Assembly (NCBI RefSeq): GCF_000420845.1
Contig: NZ_ATVS01000018.1
Coordinates: 1-64,000 of the forward strand
From: Butyrivibrio sp. AE3009
Lineage (GTDB): Bacteria > Bacillota > Clostridia > Lachnospirales > Lachnospiraceae
DNA length: 64,000 nucleotides
Direction of reading: 5' to 3'
Shown: positions 54,183 through 62,095 of the stretch, one piece after another
Layout of the letters: each line of letters begins with the position of its first letter
Position numbering within the stretch: the first letter of the stretch is position 1
The notes under the pieces: model-generated
Seen by the model: only the letters and a program-made list of their open reading frames with translations
What the model was told of the DNA's origin: nothing
Database searches by the model: none
Made by a program: the position numbers and the translations under genes

Positions 54183-57113
54183 ATGAGAATAGAGGATTTA
54201 ACGGCTTACGAAATAGTTGAAAAGAGAAGAATTGAGGATCTTAATTCCGACAGCTATATTCTCAGCCACAAAAAGACAAAGGCGCGAATTGCTCTTTTGT
54301 CCAATGATGATGAGAACAAGGTGTTTTCAATAGGATTCAGGACACCGCCCAGGAATTCCACCGGTGTTGCCCATATCATAGAGCACACAGTGCTGTGCGG
54401 CTCCAGGGAATTCCCTATTAAGGACCCTTTTGTTGAACTTGTTAAGGGATCTCTTAACACCTTTTTAAATGCAATGACATTTTCGGACAAGACAGTGTAT
54501 CCGATCGCAAGCTGCAATGACACCGACTTCCAGAATCTGATGCATGTATATCTTGATGCGGTATTTTATCCTAACATTTATAAGACCGACAAGATTTTCA
54601 AGCAGGAAGGCTGGCACTACGAGATGGAATCTGAGGATTCCGATATCACCGTTAACGGCGTAGTGTACAACGAGATGAAGGGCGCTTTTTCATCTGCGGA
54701 GGACGTTCTGTCAAGGGAGATCCAGTGCTCGCTTTTCCCTGATAACACCTATGGCAAGGAGTCAGGCGGTGACCCGGATTTCATCACTGATCTGACTTAT
54801 GAAGAATACCTTGATTTTCACAGAAAATATTATCATCCTTCCAACAGCTATATTTACCTCTACGGAAATATGGATATGGCTGAGAAGCTTGATTATATCG
54901 ATAAGGCTTACCTTAGCAGTTTCGATTATCTTGAGGTCTCCTCAGATATCCCTGCGCAGGCCGCCTTTGACGCACCCAGGGAGATTCACAAGCCCTATCC
55001 TATAATGCAGGAGGAGAGCCTTGAGAAGAACACATATCTTTCTTACAACTGCGTTCTTAAGGATACTCTGGACAAGAAGCTCTATGTGGCCTTCGATATT
55101 CTGGATTATGCCCTGTGTTCAGCACCCGGTGCGCCTATCAAGAAGGCTCTCATTGAGAAGGGCATAGGACAGGACGTATACAGTGAATACGACAACGGCA
55201 TCAAACAGCCTGTTTTCTCAATAATAGCCAAGAATGCGGATGCATCCCAGAAGGATGAGTTTGTTAACACAATAAGAGAAGTTCTAAAGGAGCAGGTAGA
55301 GAAGGGAATTGAGAAAAAGTCCCTGCTTGCTGGCCTTAACTATGATGAGTTCAAGTACAGAGAGGCTGATTTTGGCAGATATCCTAAGGGACTTCTCTAT
55401 GGCCTCCAGGTTCTGGACAGCTGGCTGTACGATGATAACAGCCCCTGGATCAATGTAGAGGCCAATGAGACCTTTGCAGAACTCAAAGAGGAGGCAAAGG
55501 GAGACTATTTCGAGAAGCTTATCCGTGAGTATCTTCTTGATAATAATCACAGGACAGTACTTCTTCTTGAGCCTGAAAGAGGTCTTACCGAGAAGAAAGA
55601 CGAAGAGCTTAAGAACAAATTGGCAGAGTACAAGAAATCTCTGTCTCCGGAAGAGATTAAGAATATCGCCTTGGAGACCAAGGCTCTCAGGGAATATCAG
55701 GAAAGCCCCGATGATCCTGAAGATCTTAAGAAAATCCCGCTTCTTGGAAGAGAGGATCTCAAAAAGACAGCAGAGCAGTTTATTTATGATCTTAGAGAGG
55801 AAAAAGGGGTCAAGATTCTGTTCCATAACATCTTTACCCATGGTATTGACTATATAACCTTTGTATTTGATCTAAGGAATATTGACGCCAAGCTTATTCC
55901 CTATGCTGCCACTCTTAAGAAGGTGCTGGGAATGCTTGATACTGAGCATTATACCTACGGAGACCTCTATAACGAGATCAATATTCATACCGGAGGTATC
56001 GGAGGCTCCATCGGTACTTATACCGATTCATCCGATGCAACCAGTTTTGAAACAGAGTTCGAGATAAATGTTAAGGTGCTTCATGATAATCTACCCAAGG
56101 CCTTCGAGCTCATTAAAGAGATTGTTACAGGTTCCAAATATCATGATTACAAGCGCCTCAGAGAAATAGTCGGCGAGCAGTATGCCAGAATGCAGTCTGA
56201 TCTAGCTTCAGCAGGTCATCAGTCAGCTGCGGTAAGAGCAATGTCCTATGTATCTCCTGCAGCAATGGTTGCAGATGGCATCAGCGGAATAGGATATTTC
56301 AAGCATCTGGAGGAACTCATCAGCGAGATAGAGACAGACGAAGGTGCAGAGGCTCTTGCAACGAAGCTTGAAATGCTTTCAAGGGCTATTTTCAGACCTG
56401 AGAATCTCATCGTAGACATAACAGGAACCGAGGCGGAATATGTAAATGTTCCCGAAGAGAGCAGAAAATTTGCAGATTCCCTGTTTACCTGTGATTATGA
56501 AAAGGGCGAGCTTGTACTTGTTCCTGAGAAGAAGAACGAAGCCTTCAAGACAGCGGGACAGGTTCAGTATGTGTGCCGTGCCGGCAACTTTGCCTCCAAG
56601 GGCCTTAAGTATAACGGAACTCTCAGAGTTTTGAAGGTTATGATGGGCTACGATTATTTGTGGAGGAACATCAGGGTACTTGGTGGTGCCTACGGATGTA
56701 TGAGCAGTTATGCCAAGAACGGTGATTCTGCTTTTGTGACCTACAGAGATCCCAATCTTAAGAACAGTATTGAGGTCTTTGAGAAGGCAGCTGATTACCT
56801 TAGAAACTTCGATGCAGATGACAGAGTAGTTCTTCAGTATGTAATCGGTGCGGTTTCTGATCTTGATACTCCCAAGACTCCTTCCGGCAAAGGAACCTAC
56901 GGACTTACCGCTTATCTTTGCAATGCGAAGATGGAGAATATTCAGAGAAACAGAGATGAACTTCTTTCCACAACAAAGGAATCAATCAGAAGTATGGCGG
57001 ATTATGTTGATGCTTTTATGGAAGATCAGTGCGTATGCGTTATCGGAACTGCAGAAAAGATTCAGGAATGTGAAGATATTTTTGAGAATATCGGCCAGCT
57101 TGTAAATAAATAA
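54183..57113 (+). CDS. M16C family zinc protease (PreP/Cym1-like)
   Basis: A 976-residue peptidasome-type protease that encloses and degrades peptides. The inverted zinc motif HIIEH lies near residue 63 (VAHIIEHTVLCGSREFPIKD), with the third ligand Glu about 100 residues on (YNEMKGAFSSAEDV). Four M16 domains are expected in one chain, and the length matches the PreP class. The C-terminal half carries the substrate-binding Arg/Tyr region (GSIGTYTDSSDATSF, YDYLWRNIRVLGGAYGC). No signal peptide, so it is cytosolic. AAGGAAGGA precedes the ATG at some distance. Confidence 0.95.
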   Translation: MRIEDLTAYEIVEKRRIEDLNSDSYILSHKKTKARIALLSNDDENKVFSIGFRTPPRNSTGVAHIIEHTVLCGSREFPIKDPFVELVKGSLNTFLNAMTFSDKTVYPIASCNDTDFQNLMHVYLDAVFYPNIYKTDKIFKQEGWHYEMESEDSDITVNGVVYNEMKGAFSSAEDVLSREIQCSLFPDNTYGKESGGDPDFITDLTYEEYLDFHRKYYHPSNSYIYLYGNMDMAEKLDYIDKAYLSSFDYLEVSSDIPAQAAFDAPREIHKPYPIMQEESLEKNTYLSYNCVLKDTLDKKLYVAFDILDYALCSAPGAPIKKALIEKGIGQDVYSEYDNGIKQPVFSIIAKNADASQKDEFVNTIREVLKEQVEKGIEKKSLLAGLNYDEFKYREADFGRYPKGLLYGLQVLDSWLYDDNSPWINVEANETFAELKEEAKGDYFEKLIREYLLDNNHRTVLLLEPERGLTEKKDEELKNKLAEYKKSLSPEEIKNIALETKALREYQESPDDPEDLKKIPLLGREDLKKTAEQFIYDLREEKGVKILFHNIFTHGIDYITFVFDLRNIDAKLIPYAATLKKVLGMLDTEHYTYGDLYNEINIHTGGIGGSIGTYTDSSDATSFETEFEINVKVLHDNLPKAFELIKEIVTGSKYHDYKRLREIVGEQYARMQSDLASAGHQSAAVRAMSYVSPAAMVADGISGIGYFKHLEELISEIETDEGAEALATKLEMLSRAIFRPENLIVDITGTEAEYVNVPEESRKFADSLFTCDYEKGELVLVPEKKNEAFKTAGQVQYVCRAGNFASKGLKYNGTLRVLKVMMGYDYLWRNIRVLGGAYGCMSSYAKNGDSAFVTYRDPNLKNSIEVFEKAADYLRNFDADDRVVLQYVIGAVSDLDTPKTPSGKGTYGLTAYLCNAKMENIQRNRDELLSTTKESIRSMADYVDAFMEDQCVCVIGTAEKIQECEDIFENIGQLVNK

Positions 57114-57134
57114 AAAATTTAGGGATTGTTGCAA

Positions 57135-57192
57135 CATTTGATCATTCACAAATGTATACCATATAGAAAAGCAAAACACCTATATGTATACA
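57135..57192 (+). promoter_or_regulatory. Paired hairpins in the leader of the DUF4349 lipoprotein
   Basis: CATTTG (57135-57140) pairs with CAAATG (57149-57154). Overlapping it, 57153-57165 pairs with 57181-57192 in twelve pairs with one bulged C. The two stems share two bases, so they compete slightly. The second stem ends one base before the AGGAGG ribosome binding site and could affect its access. Confidence 0.45.
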
Positions 57193-57207
57193 AGGAGGAA
57201 ATCAGAT

Positions 57208-58188
57208 ATGAAAAGAAAAGGTAATTTAGGTATTGCAATCGGAACATCCCTGCTGGCAGCAACACTTCTTGCAGGATGCGGTTCATCAGGAAGCAGGGCT
57301 ACTACAGATAACGCGTTTACAACTTCCAAGATGACCTATGAGGCACCTGCGGGAGCTGCAATTTATGAAGAGACTGCTGACGAAGCATATATGGACGATC
57401 AGTCCTATAACACCTCCGGAGCTCAGGCAGAGACAGTGAATGAGTCAGCTGCCAAGACAAACAGGAAGCTTATAACAACAATTCATATCAATGCCGAGAC
57501 AGAGGATTTTGATAAGGCAAGAAATCTTGTGGAGAACAAGATCACAGAGCTTGGCGGTTATATTGAAAACAGCAGTGTTTATAACGAGGACAGATCAGCC
57601 AACTATACCATCAGGATCCCCGCTGACAACGCAGACAAGCTTATAGAGACCCTGGAGGGAAACAACAATGTCACTAGTAAGTCAGTAAGTGTTGAGGATG
57701 TTACTCTTCAATACGCTGATACCGAGAGCAGGAAAAAAGCTCTTAAGACCGAAGAGGAGAGACTTCTTAAGATCATGGAGTCTGCTGAGACTGTTGAGGA
57801 TCTTATTGCTGTAGAGAGCCGTCTTGCAGAAGTCAGATACGAACTTGAGAGCATTGAGTCTCAGCTTCGTACCTATGATAACAAGATTGATTACACAACG
57901 GTTTATCTGTATCTTGAGGAGGTTGAGAAATTCACCCCTGTCGAGAAGGAGAGCGCAGGCCACAGAATGGCAGAAGGCTTTGTTGAAAGCATTATCTCTA
58001 TCAGAGATGGTCTTGTTGAATTCTGCATTTGGTTCGTCATTCACATTCCGCAGATCCTTCTCTTTGCAATCTTCGTAGCTGCAGTTGTAATAATTGTCAG
58101 GGTTCTCGACAAAAAGAGTAAAAAGAAAAAAGTAGCAAAGAATACACAGCAGAACGTAACTTCTGCAGAAGGTGAGAATGGAAAATAA
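57208..58188 (+). CDS. DUF4349 lipoprotein
   Basis: The 326-residue protein has a lipoprotein signal (IAIGTSLLAATLLAGCGSSG, lipobox LLAGC with the Cys near residue 25), a disordered linker, then the DUF4349 domain: an alpha/beta part (LITTIHINAETEDFDKARNL, YTIRIPADNADKLIETLEG), a coiled coil (EERLLKIMESAETVEDLIAV, YELESIESQLRTYDNKI) and a C-terminal membrane helix (WFVIHIPQILLFAIFVAAVV) with a basic tail. The family is of unknown function and is membrane-associated at both ends here. I chose the ATG at 57208 because CAAGGAGG lies upstream. The end overlaps era by eleven bases. Confidence 0.87.
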   Translation: MKRKGNLGIAIGTSLLAATLLAGCGSSGSRATTDNAFTTSKMTYEAPAGAAIYEETADEAYMDDQSYNTSGAQAETVNESAAKTNRKLITTIHINAETEDFDKARNLVENKITELGGYIENSSVYNEDRSANYTIRIPADNADKLIETLEGNNNVTSKSVSVEDVTLQYADTESRKKALKTEEERLLKIMESAETVEDLIAVESRLAEVRYELESIESQLRTYDNKIDYTTVYLYLEEVEKFTPVEKESAGHRMAEGFVESIISIRDGLVEFCIWFVIHIPQILLFAIFVAAVVIIVRVLDKKSKKKKVAKNTQQNVTSAEGENGK

Positions 58189-59266
58189 TTTTAAAACGGG
58201 ATTTATAACTCTCATAGGACGCCCCAACGTTGGTAAGTCCACCCTCATGAATCAGATGATAGGGCAAAAGATTGCAATAACATCCAGTAAGCCACAGACT
58301 ACCAGAAACAGGATCATGACCGTATATACGGATGAGACCTGCCAGATGATCTTTTTGGATACTCCCGGTATTCATGAGACCAAGAATAAGCTTGGAGAAT
58401 ACATGACCAAGGTGGCCAAGAGCACTCTTGACGAGGTGGATGTTATTCTGTGGCTGGTGGAACCTTCCACCTTCATCGGTGCCGGAGAGAAGTCCATAAT
58501 CGAAGAACTAAAGAGCTGCAAGAAGCCTGTGATCCTTGTCATCAATAAGATTGATACGGTATCTGAGGATAATCTTGAGAAATTTGAGAATGCCTACAGG
58601 CAGGAGATGGATTTTGCCAAAGTGGTACATGTGGCAGCCCTTAAGAGGAAGAACATCGAAGGCGTCATGGATGCCATAAAAGAGTTCTTGCCTGTGGGGC
58701 CTCCTTTCTATGACGAGGATACCATAACAGATCAGGCTGAGAGAAATATCGTTTCTGAGATAATAAGAGAAAAGGCTTTGCGCCTTCTTCAGGACGAAGT
58801 GCCTCACGGAATTGCCGTAACCATCGAGACTATGAGGATGAGAGAAAAGCCTGCTCCTGCAGAACCCAAGAAGAAAAAGAGGCATCAGCATCCGCCCAAG
58901 AAGAGCAAGCTTCTTCAGGAAGAGGCAGCTATAGCAGCAGGTGAAGCTGATGATGAGATGATGGAGGATGGCCCGGTTATATTTGATATTTCCGGAGGCG
59001 AGCCTGTGGACGAGGGCTATGATCCCGACGGAATCATGGATATCGATGCCACCATTATCTGCGAGAGGGATTCCCATAAGGGCATTGTCATCGGCAAGGG
59101 TGGCAGCATGCTCAAGAAGATAGGTTCTACTGCACGTAAAGATATAGAAGCTCTTGTAGGCTGCAAGGTCAATCTTCAGCTTTGGGTCAAGGTAAGAAAA
59201 GACTGGAGAGATGACAAGACACAGATGAAGAGTTTTGGATACGATATAAGAAATTTTGACAAATAA
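58178..59266 (+). CDS. era: GTPase Era with an unusual charged insertion
   Basis: Ribosome-assembly GTPase acting on the 3' end of 16S rRNA. G1 is GRPNVGKST, G3 is DTPGI, G4 is NKID. The KH domain holds ERDSHKGIVIGKGGSMLKKI and GCKVNLQLWVKVRKDWRDD. Era proteins are usually about 300 residues; this one is 362 because of an extra stretch at about residues 223-286, inside the KH domain between the first helix-strand part (VPHGIAVTIETMRMREK) and the IDATIICERD strand. The insert is first basic (PKKKKRHQHPPKKSK) and then acidic (GEADDEMMEDGP). No frameshift. The start lies within the upstream gene. Confidence 0.96.
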   Translation: MENNFKTGFITLIGRPNVGKSTLMNQMIGQKIAITSSKPQTTRNRIMTVYTDETCQMIFLDTPGIHETKNKLGEYMTKVAKSTLDEVDVILWLVEPSTFIGAGEKSIIEELKSCKKPVILVINKIDTVSEDNLEKFENAYRQEMDFAKVVHVAALKRKNIEGVMDAIKEFLPVGPPFYDEDTITDQAERNIVSEIIREKALRLLQDEVPHGIAVTIETMRMREKPAPAEPKKKKRHQHPPKKSKLLQEEAAIAAGEADDEMMEDGPVIFDISGGEPVDEGYDPDGIMDIDATIICERDSHKGIVIGKGGSMLKKIGSTARKDIEALVGCKVNLQLWVKVRKDWRDDKTQMKSFGYDIRNFDK

Positions 59267-59273
59267 GGCATTT

Positions 59274-59927
59274 ATGGAAGATATTACTACCGTCAGAGGT
59301 ATTGTTATCAAACATTCTCCTGCCGGAGACTATGACTGGGTAGCAACAATTTTTACCGCCGAGAGAGGGAAGATAACTGCCTTTGCAAGAGGGGCCAGAA
59401 AACCCGGAAACAAACTTTCCGGGACTGTTGAACCCTTTTGCTTTGGCACCTTCAAGCTCTATGCGGGCAAAAATTCCTACACCATTGTTGAGGCAGACAT
59501 TGAGAATTATTTCGAGGGCTTTCGCCAGGATCTTGAAGGTGCTTGCTACGGCACCTTTTTTCTTGAGCTTACATCATTTTATACAAGAGAGAACAGTGAA
59601 GACAGGCAGCTTTTGAATCTTTTGTATCTTTCTTTGAAGGCTCTTCTTAATAATAATCTGCCCAACAGACTGGTAATGTGCGTATTTGAACTGCGAGCCC
59701 TTGCAATAGAGGGTGAATACCCCGGGATTCCGGAGAAGATGATGCTGACCGAATCCACCAAATATACACTGGATTACATAGTCTCAAGCCCTCTTTCAAG
59801 GCTCTATACCTTTAATGTAACGGATGAGGTGCTATCAGAGCTGATGTTGGTGCGGGATGATTACAGAAAAAGGTTTGTGGACAGGCCTATGAAGAGTCTT
59901 GAGATGCTAAAGACCTTTGAGTATTGA
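59274..59927 (+). CDS. recO: DNA repair protein RecO
   Basis: This 217-residue RecO helps load RecA at gaps. The N-terminal OB fold is standard (RGIVIKHSPAGDYDWVATIF, ITAFARGARKPGNKLSG). The family is often 240-260 residues with a CxxC zinc site in the C-terminal half. Here no CxxC is present, and the matching segment reads EGEYPGIPEKMMLTESTKYT, so the zinc finger is lost or replaced, as in some Clostridia. I chose the ATG at 59274 because AAGG lies upstream and the longer frame from 59256 overlaps era. It is the last gene before a new promoter. Confidence 0.92.
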   Translation: MEDITTVRGIVIKHSPAGDYDWVATIFTAERGKITAFARGARKPGNKLSGTVEPFCFGTFKLYAGKNSYTIVEADIENYFEGFRQDLEGACYGTFFLELTSFYTRENSEDRQLLNLLYLSLKALLNNNLPNRLVMCVFELRALAIEGEYPGIPEKMMLTESTKYTLDYIVSSPLSRLYTFNVTDEVLSELMLVRDDYRKRFVDRPMKSLEMLKTFEY

Positions 59928-59952
59928 AAAAGAAAACTTATTTGGATATAAT
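59924..59952 (+). promoter_or_regulatory. Promoter of the small lipoprotein-glyS unit
   Basis: TTGAAA (59924-59929), 17 bases, TATAAT (59947-59952). The -35 box overlaps the recO stop codon. Transcription would begin near 59959, about 33 bases before the GTG start at 59992. Confidence 0.8.
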
Positions 59953-59991
59953 TAGTTTGTTTTGTAAAATTATCTTTTATTGAGGCAATTT

Positions 59992-60621
59992 GTGAATCAT
60001 AGATTGAATACACATCTAAAACTTAAGAATAGACAAGCCAAGGTTCTGACAGCGCTACTGCTGATTCCTTCAATAGTGCTTATCGGCTGCGGATCATCTA
60101 AGGTGGATAGCACAACCATCAGTATTGACAAGGACGGCAAGGTGGTCAGCACTATTATTGAAGATTTTGGTGAATCCTACTATGATCTTCAGGAACTTAG
60201 TGATATGGCGACCAAGGAAGCTTCTGTTTACAACTCAGACTTCATGAATGACAAGGTTTTCCTTGAATCCGTTTCCAAGGATGAGGAGACCGGGAAAGTA
60301 ACTATGGTGCTTAGTTACAACAGCGCCTCTGATTATTCTCATTTTAATCAGGTATCACTTTTTTACGGAACAGTCAGTGAAGCGTTGGAGAAGGGGTACA
60401 AGATCTCAGAACAGTTGGTGGACAAGGACGGCAATACCCTTGGAGAAGCCGGTATACAGGAACATTTGGATAATCATATAATCATTTCATCCGACAAATC
60501 AAACATTAAGGTTCCTTACAACATTTCCTATATGAGTAAGGGGACGAATTTAAAAGGCAAAAAAGAGGCATTATTTACTGAGGTTAGTACAGATTCGGCA
60601 CAATTGCTTCTTTCAAAATAA
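59992..60621 (+). CDS. Small lipoprotein of unknown function
   Basis: About 209 residues. A lipoprotein signal (AKVLTALLLIPSIVLIGCGS, lipobox LIGC, Cys near residue 34) is followed by a mixed alpha/beta domain (TTISIDKDGKVVSTIIEDFG, YDLQELSDMATKEASVYN). I recognise no family with confidence; similar 'sIdkdGkvvstiiEdF' lipoproteins occur in related anaerobes. I chose the GTG at 59992, six bases after GAGG; a TTG at 59980 is possible. It has its own promoter (59924-59952), and glyS starts 28 bases after its stop, so it leads that unit. Confidence 0.68.
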   Translation: MNHRLNTHLKLKNRQAKVLTALLLIPSIVLIGCGSSKVDSTTISIDKDGKVVSTIIEDFGESYYDLQELSDMATKEASVYNSDFMNDKVFLESVSKDEETGKVTMVLSYNSASDYSHFNQVSLFYGTVSEALEKGYKISEQLVDKDGNTLGEAGIQEHLDNHIIISSDKSNIKVPYNISYMSKGTNLKGKKEALFTEVSTDSAQLLLSK

Positions 60622-60649
60622 GATTCAAATTTAAGAGAGGATTAGAAGT

Positions 60650-62059
60650 ATGGAGAAATCAGCTAAGACAATGGACAAAATAGTTGCACTTGCGAAGGGT
60701 AGAGGATTCATCTATCCCGGAAGTGAAATCTATGGCGGACTGGCCAATACATGGGATTACGGTAATCTGGGTGTTGAGTTCAAGAATAATGTTAAGAAGG
60801 CATGGTGGCAGAAGTTTGTACAGGAGAATCCATACAATGTAGGTGTTGACTGTGCTATCCTTATGAACCCTCAGACATGGATCGCTTCAGGACATCTTGG
60901 CGGATTTTCAGATCCTCTTATGGATTGCAGAGAGTGCCATGAGAGATTCAGAGCAGATAAGATCATTGAGGATTTTGCTGCAGAGAACGGAATTAAGCTT
61001 GAGACTTCTGTTGACGGCTGGTCACACGAGGAGATGGAGAACTTCATCAAGGAGCACAGTGTTCCCTGCCCTTCATGCGGTAAGCATGATTTTACTCCCA
61101 TCAGAGAGTTCAACCTTATGTTCAAGACATTCCAGGGTGTAACTGAGGATGCCAAGGATACAGTTTATCTTCGTCCCGAGACCGCTCAGGGTATTTTCGT
61201 TAACTTCAAGAATGTTCAGCGTACATCACGTAAGAAGATACCTTTTGGCATTTGCCAGATCGGTAAGAGCTTCCGTAACGAGATCACACCCGGAAACTTC
61301 ACATTCCGTACAAGAGAGTTTGAGCAGATGGAGCTTGAATTCTTCTGCAAGCCCGGAACACAGACAGAGTGGTTCGAGTATTGGAGAAAAACATGTTATG
61401 AGTGGCTTCTTTCTCTTGGAATTAAAGAAGAGAATCTTCGCCTTCGTGACCATGACCCTGAGGAGCTTTCCTTCTACAGTGATCATACAACAGATATCGA
61501 ATATGCATTCCCATTCACTGACTGGGGTGAGCTTTGGGGTATTGCTTCAAGAACAGATTATGACCTTACAAGACATCAGGAGACATCTGGTGAGCCTATG
61601 GATTACTTTGATGACGAGTCTAAGGAGAAATATATCCCTTATGTCGTTGAACCTTCACTTGGTGCAGACCGTGTAGTTCTTGCATTCCTTTGTGAGGCTT
61701 ATGATGAGGAGAACCTTGGAACAGAAGAGGCTCCCGATATGAGAACTGTGCTTAGATTCCATCCCGCACTTGCTCCTGTTAAGATCGGTATTCTTCCTCT
61801 TTCCAAGAAGCTCAACGAAGGCGCAGAGAAGATTTATGCTCAGCTTTCCAAGAAGTACAACTGCGAGTTTGATGATCGTGGAAACATCGGTAAGAGATAT
61901 CGTCGTCAGGATGAGATCGGAACTCCTTTCTGCGTAACCTATGACTTTGATTCAGAGACAGATAACAAGGTTACCGTAAGATTCAGAGACAGCATGGAGC
62001 AGGAGAGAATCGCCATCGATGAGCTCGATGCATTCTTTGCAGATAAGTTCACTTTCTAA
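60650..62059 (+). CDS. glyS: Glycine-tRNA ligase, dimeric single-chain type
   Basis: Class II synthetase of 469 residues, the alpha2 (eukaryote/archaea-like) type rather than the GlyQ/GlyS tetramer. Motif 2 is [20 protein letters not shown], motif 3 is [12 protein letters not shown]. The discriminating start [20 protein letters not shown] and a zinc-like Cys pair ([10 protein letters not shown], later CPSCGK) are present. The C-terminal anticodon domain runs from about residue 370 ([20 protein letters not shown]). No T-box leader is seen in the short gap upstream, so it is probably read from the promoter at 59924. alaS follows 36 bases on. Confidence 0.97.
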   Translation: MEKSAKTMDKIVALAKGRGFIYPGSEIYGGLANTWDYGNLGVEFKNNVKKAWWQKFVQENPYNVGVDCAILMNPQTWIASGHLGGFSDPLMDCRECHERFRADKIIEDFAAENGIKLETSVDGWSHEEMENFIKEHSVPCPSCGKHDFTPIREFNLMFKTFQGVTEDAKDTVYLRPETAQGIFVNFKNVQRTSRKKIPFGICQIGKSFRNEITPGNFTFRTREFEQMELEFFCKPGTQTEWFEYWRKTCYEWLLSLGIKEENLRLRDHDPEELSFYSDHTTDIEYAFPFTDWGELWGIASRTDYDLTRHQETSGEPMDYFDDESKEKYIPYVVEPSLGADRVVLAFLCEAYDEENLGTEEAPDMRTVLRFHPALAPVKIGILPLSKKLNEGAEKIYAQLSKKYNCEFDDRGNIGKRYRRQDEIGTPFCVTYDFDSETDNKVTVRFRDSMEQERIAIDELDAFFADKFTF

Positions 62060-62095
62060 AGTGATATAAGTAGTAGATATTTAAGGAGAATTGAA

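Noticed and set aside
60622-60649. A T-box leader before glyS or alaS
   Set aside because: The gaps are only 28 and 36 bases, with no room for a T-box stem, anti-terminator or the conserved TGGNACCGCG-type sequence.
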